From Siphonodentalium dalli (lineage: Eukaryota; Mollusca; Scaphopoda; Gadilida; Siphonodentaliidae): a stretch of DNA of 64,000 bases. Shown here in pieces: positions 13,101 to 22,388 of this stretch (the first letter of the stretch is position 1; each line of letters starts with the position of its first letter). Location: positions 61,774,025-61,838,024 of the forward strand of contig CP136068.1 in the NCBI GenBank assembly GCA_032622095.1, written 5' to 3'. The notes under the pieces are model-generated. The model searched no databases, was not told the origin of the DNA, and saw only the letters and a program-made list of their open reading frames with translations. The translations under genes were made by a program, and so were the position numbers.

Positions 13101-15164
13101 AAATAAAAGCTCGGACAAAATTACGCATGTTGCAAACAAATTTCTAAGTCGAAAAAGGGAGATAACTCCACCAAAAAATGCCAGACAGACGTCATAATCG
13201 CAGGTGCACAGGTTCCCATGGTGGTCGATGCCTTGCAAAGTTTCACGAATATTTATAAAAAAAACGACTGAGAAAAACTCCGGACAAAGTTGTGTCCATG
13301 GACGGACGGACGGATAAGCTGACTTCAGTATACCCCCCCTAACTTCGTTGTGGGCGTATAATTAACCAGACCAGGCAACAATCAAGATTGTGTATAAAAC
13401 AGCTACAAGTTGGGCATTGATTAACCCCACCCTTGTTACTCGCATGGCCACTGAAGCATGCTGATTGGTCCAGAAATGAAGGAGCCTATAAAAATGGCCA
13501 CCCGTCTTCCGATACAGACATTGCTTTTATATATTTATTCGATAACTTTTCAGATGTGTATTTGTCTTCATCATGCTAATATCATGCAGCAGTAGCATTC
13601 ATAGAAATGAAACCTTTGCAGTATCCATCTTTACTACAACTTTTTAAAAGTTTTCTTGCATATTGTTTTTTTATCAATCAGAAGATCACAGAAATTTACT
13701 CACGGTTAATCAGATTGTCTGCAGGTGGTGAGTATCTATGATTAAGTTGTTTCTTCTTTTTTCTATCCTCAAGATATTTTCGATCATCTGGAAGTATAAA
13801 ATATTCTTAATTCTATCAAATGTTAACACAATAATATTAATATAGGACAATGTTGAAATATTGGGCTGACTCCAATGTTGAAATATTGGGCTGACTTGTT
13901 TTAAATCGTGCATCCAAATATATGGTTACAACAGCCAAATGAAATATGGGAACTATTTTATTAAAAAACATGCCATCAGTATCACTATCAGACTTGATAT
14001 TATTTGTCTTTGAAAGTATCACCATCAAATTCAAAGTCACTATTTTGTGCCACTGCAGACGCTACGATTAAAATCGTACATGTAATTGGGGGAAAATATA
14101 TTTTTGAGAATTATTTTCTGGATTTACATCACTTGACCTAAATTTGAAAAATAAATATAAAATTCAAAAATAGATACACCAACATTATAATGGAACGAGT
14201 TCCAAGCAGACCCACCAGATTATGGCAGATAAAAATATCTTAAATACATGTTGTTTCCAACCACAGGCCTTCTAAACAGTGAGTGATAAATAATTTAAAT
14301 ATTTATTTTATCAATATTTACCTATAAGAAGACATACTCACATAGGTAAATATTAATTAAAAAAAATTAATTATTTATCACTCACTGTTTAGAAGGCCTA
14401 TGTTTCCAACACCATACCAAGTCACACCATCTCCCTCTAAGTCTTAAGACTTGACGACCTCTCTCTAACTTACTTACTTAGTCTAAAGTCTTGACGAAGT
14501 AAAAACATACCTCGAAAATAGGGTATGCAAAAGTCTAAAACATCATGCTATTTTGATCAAATTCGTTACAACACAATACAACAGCTTTTAAAACTTAGCT
14601 TAATGAATCATCCTGTCATTAATTTATTACTTATTAATATTAGTTAGTATGATAAGTAACCGTAGCGGCTTTTGGTACAGACCGTACTGAGTCTGATATT
14701 AATTTCTACCATCGGGGGATTCCCCGGAGACTCGCGGAGTCTCTCATATTTACATGTGTGATGACGTCATATGATTTGTGCTATTTTAATTTTAACAAAA
14801 TTGCAAGCACATAGCATGATTGGTTTCCATAAAAAAATTAATGAATTGTGTTTGTTGAATTGAAAATGAAATGAAAGGAAATTTAAAAAATAAAAACTTG
14901 AAAAGGACCAAATTGTGTGAGATATTCACTAATTCAGCATATAATTTAGAGGGAGGTGGGGCAGCGAGAAAAAAGAATATAAATTCAAGACTTACCACTC
15001 AATTCGCAGATGATGGCTTTATATGGTTTTCCTTTGTATTTGGCTTTGATGATTTCTCCGGCCTTGTATAAACTGACGTCTTTCCTGGGTTCCAATATTG
15101 TTACCACACTGATAACGTTTACCCACTGATCTTCCCATTCGAGCAATGCGTATGTTCCAGCCAT
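10125..15164 (-). CDS. BEN-domain protein, 304 aa, five exons, intact
   Basis: Exons (minus strand, in order) 15164-14996, 13787-13704, 12475-12308, 11508-11439 and 10548-10125 join with canonical GT-AG sites (donors GTAAGT, GTGAGT, GTATGA, GTACAT; acceptors ending CAG), conserved phases 1,1,1,2 and no stop, giving 304 codons plus TAA. Residues 1-56 look like a small beta-barrel (GEIIKAKYKGKPYKA). Residues about 85-140 are charged and hold NLS-like clusters KKRK and PKRTK. A coiled coil spans about 168-197. A BEN domain spans about 225-301: LFSLEEIRGSSLSG, then MDQDKVRVMSAVLRDRF. BEN domains bind DNA, often palindromic sites, and act in chromatin repression. The gene shares its promoter with the transposase gene and lies between the element ends, so I infer an accessory DNA-binding protein of the transposon; a captured host gene is the alternative. 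Confidence 0.85.
10549..11438 (-). other. Intron 4 of BEN gene
   Basis: AT-rich intron of 890 bp with GTACAT donor at its right end and TTCTTTTCAG acceptor next to the BEN-domain exon. No repeat or gene recognised. Confidence 0.75.
11509..12307 (-). other. Intron 3 of BEN gene with repeats
   Basis: Holds the 60-bp tandem duplication at 11607-11726. From about 11860 to 12200 it holds two diverged copies of an interspersed repeat (GGGTCATAACTTGGTT, CTTGACCTATATTTTG and CTTGATCTATATTTTGGG, GAACGGACACAAACAG). This type of sequence is familiar to me from bivalve introns. No coding sequence seen. Confidence 0.65.
11607..11726. repeat. 60-bp tandem duplication
   Basis: The stretch starting TTTAAATAGGTAACAAACTC at about 11607 is repeated immediately from about 11667, with one visible substitution (AAGAGTACAG versus AAGAGCACAG). 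It lies in intron 3 of the BEN gene. Confidence 0.9.
12476..13703 (-). other. Intron 2 of BEN gene
   Basis: Contains a G-run near 12699, an interspersed tandem repeat (about 12870-13370, listed separately) and a plus-strand core-promoter-like stretch near 13440-13520. No coding sequence recognised. Confidence 0.65.
12870..13370 (+). repeat. Interspersed mollusc-type repeat with about 150-170-bp subunits
   Basis: Subunits start with CAGGTGCAC at 12884, 13032 and 13201 and share AAAAATGTAG (12925 and 13091), GTCGAAAAAGGGA and CAGACAGACGTCATAATCG. The 3' part reads GGACGGACGGACGG (about 13302) then TACCCCCCCTAACTTCGTTG and a GTATAATTA end. I recognise this tail style from bivalve genomes, which is the main clue to the organism. 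Confidence 0.7.
13704..13787 (-). CDS. BEN gene exon 2
   Basis: An 84-bp exon bounded by acceptor TTATACTTCCAG and donor GTGAGT, phase 1 at both ends. It encodes a lysine-rich segment beginning DDRKYLEDRKKKK. Listed separately because the short exon is easily missed. Confidence 0.8.
13788..14995 (-). other. Intron 1 of BEN gene
   Basis: Starts at GTAAGT (right end). It holds a foldback element at 14262-14400 and two tandem copies of an 18-nt motif CAATGTTGAAATATTGGG (about 13850 and 13873). Otherwise it is AT-rich sequence without recognisable genes. Confidence 0.7.
14262..14400. mobile_element. Foldback (MITE-like) element in BEN intron 1
   Basis: The arms AGGCCTTCTAAACAGTGAGT near 14265 and its reverse complement ending 14399 form a long inverted repeat. 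They continue through GATAAATAATT and TATTTACCTAT around an AT-rich centre. A 10-bp direct repeat TGTTTCCAAC flanks it at 14252-14261 and 14401-14410, suggesting a target-site duplication. It has no coding capacity. Family not assigned. Confidence 0.75.
14996..15164 (-). CDS. BEN gene exon 1
   Basis: The ATG is at 15164-15162; 56 codons plus one base, then donor GTAAGT. The N-terminal peptide starts MAGTYALLEWEDQW. The first 83 bp lie inside the 2,745-bp duplication, so a second copy of this start exists at 24116, where it is fused to LINE ORF1. Confidence 0.85.
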
Positions 15165-15422
15165 AACGTTAGTTAGCGATACAAGTTAAAACTAGATTTG
15201 AACGAAGAATTGCGTGAAAATCTCGGACCCAATGATCGAATGTTATCAAATTCAAAATCGAACCCAAATTGCGCCAATTCCAATGTCCAATACAATTCCC
15301 CAAATTCCCAAGACTCGACAAGAGAACCAACCAGATCTACTCTTACGGAATTGTGATTCGGTTCCGCCGCAGAATTAGGTGAATTGAATTATGGGAAGGC
15401 ATTCCTGGCAATCAAAACAGAC
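15165..15422. promoter_or_regulatory. Shared divergent promoter region, left copy
   Basis: 258 bp separate the ATG of the minus-strand BEN gene (15164) from the ATG of the plus-strand transposase exon 1 (15423). I see no TATA box at a convincing distance from either; the stretch includes GATTCGGTTCCGCCGCAG and CAATTCCCCAAATTCCC. It is the only upstream region available to the BEN gene, so in this rearranged locus it should still drive that gene, while its plus-strand output meets only orphan transposase exons and then the LINE. Confidence 0.6.
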
Positions 15423-15573
15423 ATGGCTGACGCATCAACTTCAAGTTCCAAAGAAAATAATTTCTGTACTGTTATAATAGACGGAAAAAATCAGTTTGAG
15501 TGCAAATTGTGCCGGCGTTACTTCACGACTAAATTTAGCATTCTCTGCCATTTGAAATCGGCACATGACATGA

Positions 15574-16581
15574 GTACGTAATATTTAAATTGAGAATACT
15601 GAGTCAAGAACTTTCAGAACTTATACTAAGTTATAGAAGTTATAACTCGCTAGCACTGCACCGAAAATTGCGAAATTGATGATTGCAATGAATCGAATGA
15701 TAGACCATGTCAGTATGTGATGTATGATGTCGGCTGGTAGTCTAGTCTGACGATAATACAATTGCCTTGAAATTTTATCATGGGCTAATAATATGGGAAC
15801 TGTCTGAGAGGAGTCAGGAATGTTGTAAAAAATAAAACATTCATTGATTCAAAAACATGTTCAAAATTTCAAACTATTACTACTAGTACTTAGTGGTATT
15901 ACTATTAGTACTACTACTAGTATAGTTAGTTCATATAGTTAGTCATGAATGTAGTGCGTATCCTTCTACATTACTATAGTATAGTAGGCCTAGTAATTGC
16001 CCCCCCCCCCCAGTTAACATCAGTGAGATGAATCCCGATCACCAAGTGTTGTGATAACACACTGTGATAATGAACCATTTGCATCAAATGTTTGTTTTGA
16101 AAGCACCCCTTTTAATTAGTCTTCACTTACCTTAAGTGCGTTCAGTTGTCAAAACATCGTGTCATTCTTTACTCCAGTCCACGCATTGACATAATTAATG
16201 AATAAACACATGTTTTGTTGGTCAAAATCTTTAATAATATATCATCAAAGAACATAAAAGAACATAATCACTATTAACAATTTCTGGACAACCCGCCCTT
16301 ATTTATCGGGACAACCCGCCCCGAAAATAGCAGAGGGGCGGGTAGTCCCGTTCCCGGCCAATTTTTTTTTACTTTTTAGTATTGGGAGGAATAAATTTGC
16401 ACCCCCCTTTGAGTCAAGTCAAACTTGTATACATACTTTTATAAGATGCAAAAGGTAAATGTAGCACATATTGATATACATCTCTGGCATTTGATTCAGT
16501 GAAATTAAGGTCCCAAAGAAAAGGATGACTTTTGAAAGTTTCAACCTTTAAATACAGTTTTGTTATTATTTTTTATTTTAG
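15574..16581 (+). other. Intron 1 of orphan transposase copy
   Basis: Bounded by donor GTACGT and acceptor TTTTATTTTAG. It includes simple-sequence runs (ACTACTAGTA-type near 15880-15940, a C-run at 16000) and a GC-rich hairpin at 16307-16350. No gene seen. Confidence 0.7.
16307..16350. repeat. GC-rich inverted repeat in intron
   Basis: CGGGACAACCCGCCCC and GGGGCGGGTAGTCCCG form 16-nt arms with one mismatch around a 12-nt loop. The arms contain GGGGCGGG, an Sp1-like GC box, within otherwise AT-rich sequence. The same structure recurs in the right copy about 9,761 bp downstream. Confidence 0.75.
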
Positions 16582-16803
16582 GTCCTGTGAAAAGAATGAA
16601 AAAAAGATATCTTGAAGACTCAAATATTCCTGTACCTCGAAGCACTGTATATTACAAAAAGAAAATAAACTCAATGGCTATGGCAGATGGTGGAGCTTCA
16701 TTTTCCACAGACCATGTTCCACAGACAGATGATGTTTCGTACACAGGACATATTTCATACCAAGATCGTGTTCCAGCCACACACCACGACAATATCCAAA
16801 GAG

Positions 16804-17507
16804 GTATGCCTACTAGTGTTTGATCAAGACATGTGGGTCGTTCATATACAGGTTAAGTTTGAATTTGTGTTTGATCCAATTATTTTTCCCAGAGTTATGG
16901 GCCTTTCGACTTGAATTTTTTTTTTTTTATAATTTTCTGTACGAGGGTACCTTCATGGTGTTATCAACTCCTCCTGCAGGTTTGATCGTAGATATTTGAA
17001 ACTTCAGAGTATTGTTACCCACATATTGGAGATGTGCAACATTTACGTATATAGATGACAGATATTTTTTTGTTTTTAATTGGTGTAAAAAAACTATTTA
17101 TTTTTCATTTATCTTTGCTTTTCAGCTCATTTCTCGAAACAAATTTCTGTTCTTTTTTATATGTAGTTTGGAGCCTCCTCTTTTGAGTTTCTCTGCAGTA
17201 CACAATGTTAATACTGCATTTTGATCAGTAATTTCATCGGATAAGTTACAGTGTCAATGACACTTTCATTCACGTCATACTTTCCATAGTATTATAAAAA
17301 CACATGTGCAAAACCGATTTAAAATTATGACATAACCTCAAATATGGTCTATTGATTTTTAAGGGGAATAAGTGTGTAATAGCTCTAGTTGTCCATGCAG
17401 TAGGGACATTGTTGCATTTAAGTTTTTCTTTGTCAATACATATATATATATTCATGTTGTTACCTTGAGGGCTTTCATGTAATTTCATGAATATGCTTCT
17501 TTTTCAG
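16804..17507 (+). other. Intron 2 of orphan transposase copy
   Basis: Bounded by GTATGC and TTCTTTTTCAG. T-runs and a TATATA microsatellite near 17440. No gene seen. Confidence 0.7.
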
Positions 17508-17826
17508 ATGATCACAGCTTTGAGGATGTTCAAGAAATTGGAGATGATTTCACAATGAGGAATGAACAAATTAGAATGGTTAACTTGAGTGATGACATTG
17601 AGATGTTGTCTTCTGATGGTAATTTGTCTTATTCAACAGATTCAACAACTGAGGATGAATTTCTAAGTTCCTATTCTTCCTCTGAATCTGATGAAGATTC
17701 CACTAAATCTGATGAAGATACAACAGTAGACTGTGGTAATGACTTATCGACTGAGAAGTTAATTCTTTCTTGTTTTCTAAGGAATCACCTGTCAGCCACC
17801 ACCGGTAGAGATATTTTATCTACAAT

Positions 17827-18671
17827 ATATATATATCTATCTTTAATCCTCCGATAACGAAGAGTGGATAAACATACATATTAGTTTTTTTTACAAAGAA
17901 CTCAAGAACAAAAAACAATACGACAGAAAGACAAGTTTGATCAACAACAAAGACTACCCTTCATGTTAATAACATATTTACATAGACCTAAGTGCACACA
18001 TTCGGGCCATCATGCACGTATTACATACTTACATATTTGCAACATGTATGCATCCATTCATGCACGTAGCAACATTAACCCCTTACATACTGACGAACAC
18101 ACGCAACGGAACGCACAAGTACACCTGTCGTACATATATACTTACATGTGCATCAATCCATACATCCATACATACAAGCCTATTACATACCTACTTTCCT
18201 GGGTCCTGATATACAGCCACACAGACTCACGTACGTATACATGTATACGTGCATACGCACAGTCACCCATACCCACATATACTCGTTACACATATCCATA
18301 CATATGCACATACTCAAGTACACGGTGACACAACAGTACCCTCGCACATTCATTCAACAACAAAAAATCAATAAGTCAATATAGAGGCCATTTATGGACC
18401 AATAGCTTGCAGCGAGTATATGAATTATAGGATGTAAGAGAAAGTGAAAGACGTTCAAGTAACGCGATGAGCGTTATCATTTTGGAATTGTCCCGACTCT
18501 GTTCGCGGGATATCAGCATTGCAATATTTTTTTTTTTTTTTAAATACTCGCTACATACCATCGGTCCACCCCCTCTATTTACCACAACATGGTGGCGACC
18601 AGAGCGTCCAGTCAACAGTACGTAATGATTAATCGTTTTCAGCACCGTGATGTCCCTCTGTTAGCCAAAAA
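17827..18671 (-). other. LINE 3' untranslated region
   Basis: Follows the ORF2 stop. It contains a T-run near 18526-18541 (A-run on the LINE strand), a 400-bp stretch rich in TACATA/CACACA words (about 17960-18360) and ends in ATATATAT. Open frames on the plus strand here are low-complexity by-products. Confidence 0.75.
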
Positions 18672-21600
18672 TTATTGCGTTAGTTTACTATAATTTGCCC
18701 ATAATTTTGCTGTATTTCTAACGAAAAATGTGACAAATTTGTATTTATCAAGAAATGGTATCAAGTTGTCAGCAATGTCGGGTATGTGCCCTAAGAATAT
18801 TGCCGCAAGATCTGGTGTGTTCAGATTGTCCAGCATAATGTAGAAATTGATCCCAAAGTGATCAATTATCTTGTACCATATAACATTTCGAATTTCGCAA
18901 CCTGATGGGCAATCGAACAATATGTGCAGTACTTTGTGTGCATACGGATGCAGACACGCATCACAAACTCCCTTTTGGTCATATGTTGTTTGTGATATTA
19001 TTCTTCCCACCTGAAGAAAGTCGTCTTTGAATTGAGGATGCGCACGGCATACGCGCCATAAAAATGACAGCGAAAATTCACTTTGAATTTGACTGAAAAT
19101 ATAGAGCCACGGATCACCAGAAATTGTTGTTTTCCAAATTTCACTATACTTTGTATCAATGGCTACCTTTACAAGATTCTTCCAACTATCTTTAGTTGGG
19201 AAGGTATTATCATCAGCAAAGTTCGTAATGAAATCAAGTAAACCATATCTTAATAAGATTATGATTAGCTCATTCAAAAATGATTTTGAGGGGCGTATTG
19301 TGTTAGTTAAGGATTCATGCATTCGTAAGAGAAATATCTCAGATGAAGATTTTTTGGGGTCTCCTCTGCATAGGGATCCCATAAGAGAAAGTTTTCTTTT
19401 GTCAATAAGTGTGGCAAGGGAGGGTATACCGACTGAGCCCTCTACAATGACAGTTCTTGCTCGCGTGGGCAATCCCTGAAAGTTCTTTAAACAAAATCGG
19501 TGTGTTTTCTCCAGGCGGTCTGTATCACTCTTGCCTAATTGCCACAAGAGTTCAGACCCATAAAGAGATCTGGGAAGGATGATAGATTTGTATATCTTAC
19601 AGCAACTGACAGGGGTTGTTCCACCAGCATATAGGCCCGAATTTGAGAGCATAAAATATGTGTCTCTTTGTTTTTCTCTTATTGCTTCCACAAGGGAGTG
19701 ATTGAAATTGTATTTGTCAAAGAGGATACCAAGGTGTGTAGCTTCTGTTTTTTCTGAAATTTCTTGACCTAGAAGATACATCTTCCTGTTTTGAATGCAC
19801 CGCGCGAATTCAGCTTTTGGTTCATTAAACACTATTGTGACAGTTTTGCTTGGGTTATAGAGAAATCGCCATTTCCTACTGTACTGGGAACATATATTAA
19901 GAAGGTTCTGTAGCCCACGTTTTGACAATGAGAGTAAGACCATATCATCAGCCTGTGTGGGTGCAGCGCAACAAACTGAATAAACCATTAAACCGTAGTT
20001 TGAGTTGGCTAAGTCAGAAATGAGTGTGTCAACGTAGAGCATGTACATCAGAGGTGAGAGAATACTTCCCTGTCTGGCTCCTTGTTTCAGTAAGAAGTAC
20101 TCAGAATATTTACATTTATACCTCACACAGCATTGAATATTTGTTAATAAACAACACAGTATGCGCCACATGGAACCAGTTATGCCCCGCTGGTGGAGTT
20201 TGTACAAGAGGCCATCGATCCAGACAGTATCGAAGGCCTTTTGTACATCAAGGAAGCAAGCAAATAGTTTGCTGCCTCTTTCAGCTGTGTAAGATATACA
20301 TTCTTTCAGGAGGAAAGAAGTCGCTAGACAATTTGAATTTTTCTGAAACCCGTTTTGAAGTGGGTGAATATTTGTGAGATGTGGGGCATTGGTTTCCAAC
20401 CGGGATTTTAAAAGTTTCTCAAACAATTTATACATTACTGGCAATATGGTGATAGCCCTATAATTGTTGAAACTATGTGCTGACTTGTTTCCTCCCTTAA
20501 AAAGTGAGATCATTATGCCTTTTTTTGCATCATCTGGAACATGAGTGAATTTTAACATACATGAAAATAAAAAAGCAATACATTTCAAAATAGTTTCACC
20601 ACCATATATAATGTGTTCATAAACTAAACCGTCATAACCCTGTGACTTGTTCTTGTTCAAAGTGGGAATAAGAGAAGACAGTTCACTTATACTGACAGGG
20701 TAAGTAAGATGATCATCTAGACTCTTTGAAATTATATCATCTTTCAATCTTTTAACTGTGTCGGTAACGACCGAGTAGTGATTGTCATCGAACAATGAGT
20801 TATTCAATGGTGAGTATAATGTTTTGTAATAGGAAGACCAGGCACTTAATATGTCATTTGTATCTCGGATAATCGAGCCATCATGTTCGAAATATGAGGC
20901 ACCCAGAGTGCCGTTATTTGCTCTTTTTGCGTTTAGTAATCTGAAGAAGTGATCATTATCTATCTCAGCGCAGCGATCAATTTCGTTCAGTTGTTCTCTC
21001 ATAAAGTCGGATGAGATGGACCGATATAAGCTCCGAAAGTGTCTCTTTGAGTCTTTATACAGCTGGAAAGAGCTGTGTTCGTGACCACGCGGTCTACCCT
21101 CTTTAATCCAATCATTTCTAAGAATGGACATTTTTTTGTGAAGTTCTTTCAGATTTTCATTCCAAAATGGTTTTTTGTGACTTTTGAATTTACATGTTGG
21201 AATCGATTGTTGCGCTGCTTGTTTCATAGAAGCTACCAATGAATTGTAATACAAGTCCAAATTGATTGTATCGTGTACACGCGTTTCACTGTGTGGCAAT
21301 AAGGAAGCTAATATATGTTGGTACTGTTTAACTAAATTTTCATCTTGTGCGAGCAAACGCCACTTCAATTTTGAGATATCCGCACTCGACCCATTGGAAT
21401 CAGGTATGGTGCCCGCGTCACAGTTAAGTTCAACTTGCACCGGTCTGTGATTCGAAACATTGAGTGCAGAATCATCAATTATGCGAACGTTAGCTACGAA
21501 AGGTAAGTCAGAGTATTTTATTATCACATGGTCAATATTTGAGCAATCACTCCCATCATGATTAACATATGTTGAACAAATATCATCACAAAGACTATTC

Positions 21601-22193
21601 TCTATCAGTGATGTACATTCTGCCTTTTTCAACAAATTTTTTAGAAGTTTTTGTCGTCTACCTGGTTTACTGAGACTAGCATTGAAGTCACCCATCACAA
21701 CAAGTGTGCCCAAATGTGAGTAGCTTTTAATGACATCTTTAACTTTCATAATATAGTCTTCATATGCAACAATTGGATAATTAGATGATGGTAAATATAC
21801 CTGAAATATATATATATATTTATGCTTAGATAGTCTATATTGGAGACCAACAATTCTGTCATCATTAAATCATAGATTTGATACATGATCGTCATATTCT
21901 GTTTTCCAAAAGAGAGCGACCCCGCCTTTATAGCGACCCCGCTGTTGGGGAAGCCGTTGTGAAAAATCACAAACAGTATGGCATCGGTAATGTTTCGAAA
22001 TTGAATTCATGAAGCTCGCACTCTTAGCTGGAAGCCAGTGTTCAGATATGCCACAGAAATCTATAGTCTGCCCATCCAATATTCTACTCAAATAAGGGCC
22101 GCTTGACATGATGCCAGTCGCGTTCCATGTACAGAAGAGCATTTTGCTGTGAAAATATAACAAAATGACGCACATAAGATGAAGTGCGTACAT
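18672..22193 (-). pseudogene. LINE ORF2: APE endonuclease-reverse transcriptase, one premature stop
   Basis: One frame of 1,173 codons plus stop from 22193 to 18672, interrupted only by TGA at 21870-21872 (codon 108). Start may be 22193 or the later ATG at 22142, just before the endonuclease (LFCTWNATGI). Endonuclease motifs: ISEHWL, VVMGDFNA, SNIDHVI, VSNHRPV. Reverse transcriptase motifs: KSQGYDG, NYRAITILPVMYKLFEK, FLDVQKAFDTV, GARQGSILSP, then PTQADDMVLLS with the catalytic DD at codons 749-750 (19944-19949), where Gln replaces the usual Tyr. A Cys/His cluster (VCDACLHPYAHKVLHILFDC) lies near the C-terminus. The stop follows CTA and precedes TTT, consistent with a CGA-to-TGA change. Otherwise the frame is undamaged, so the insertion is young. 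Confidence 0.9.
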
Positions 22194-22388
22194 TTAAAAG
22201 GTTGTGCTTAATAGCGATTCAAATATTCATATAATATTTGGTGTGTTATAAAGACAAATGCATATCCAGCATAAGAAAATATAAAGCATGAAAACAAACA
22301 GTAAATATCCAACTATATTACTTTTAAAATATTCAGTTATAACCGATTTGCTTCAAGTTAAAGAAGCAACTCCTACGGACGTACATGA
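22194..22388 (-). other. LINE inter-ORF spacer
   Basis: AT-rich 195 bp between ORF1 stop and the first possible ORF2 start. No motif recognised. Confidence 0.7.

Larger units (their letters stand above)
15082..17826. repeat. Left copy of 2,745-bp direct repeat flanking the LINE
   Basis: Nearly identical to 24034-27585. Its left end lies inside BEN exon 1 (TTCCTGGGTTCC) and its right end (TCTACAAT) is exactly where the LINE 3' end begins. By eye the copies differ only by C-run length (12 versus 14), an AT microsatellite, a T-to-A change after a T-run near 16371, and a 798-bp insertion with a 9-bp duplication present only in the right copy. The arrangement target-LINE-target is that of a target-site duplication of extreme length. 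Confidence 0.9.
15423..17826 (+). pseudogene. Orphan transposase exons 1-3 (truncated copy)
   Basis: Exon 1 15423-15573 (C2H2 finger), exon 2 16582-16803 and the start of exon 3 from 17508 match the complete gene at 24375-27585 in sequence, splice sites and phase. The copy stops at 17826 inside exon 3, where the LINE 3' tail (ATATAT, then TCTATCTTTAATCC) begins. The catalytic exon is missing, so at most a truncated DNA-binding N-terminus could be made, reading into LINE sequence. Such a fragment could in principle compete with the full transposase, but nothing here shows that. Confidence 0.88.

Noticed and set aside
17963-18384. Plus-strand frames rich in His, Thr and Tyr
   Set aside because: Low-complexity TACATA/CACACA sequence of the LINE 3' UTR read in several frames; no domain.
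20024-20377. Plus-strand 117-codon frame
   Set aside because: Antisense shadow of the LINE reverse transcriptase.
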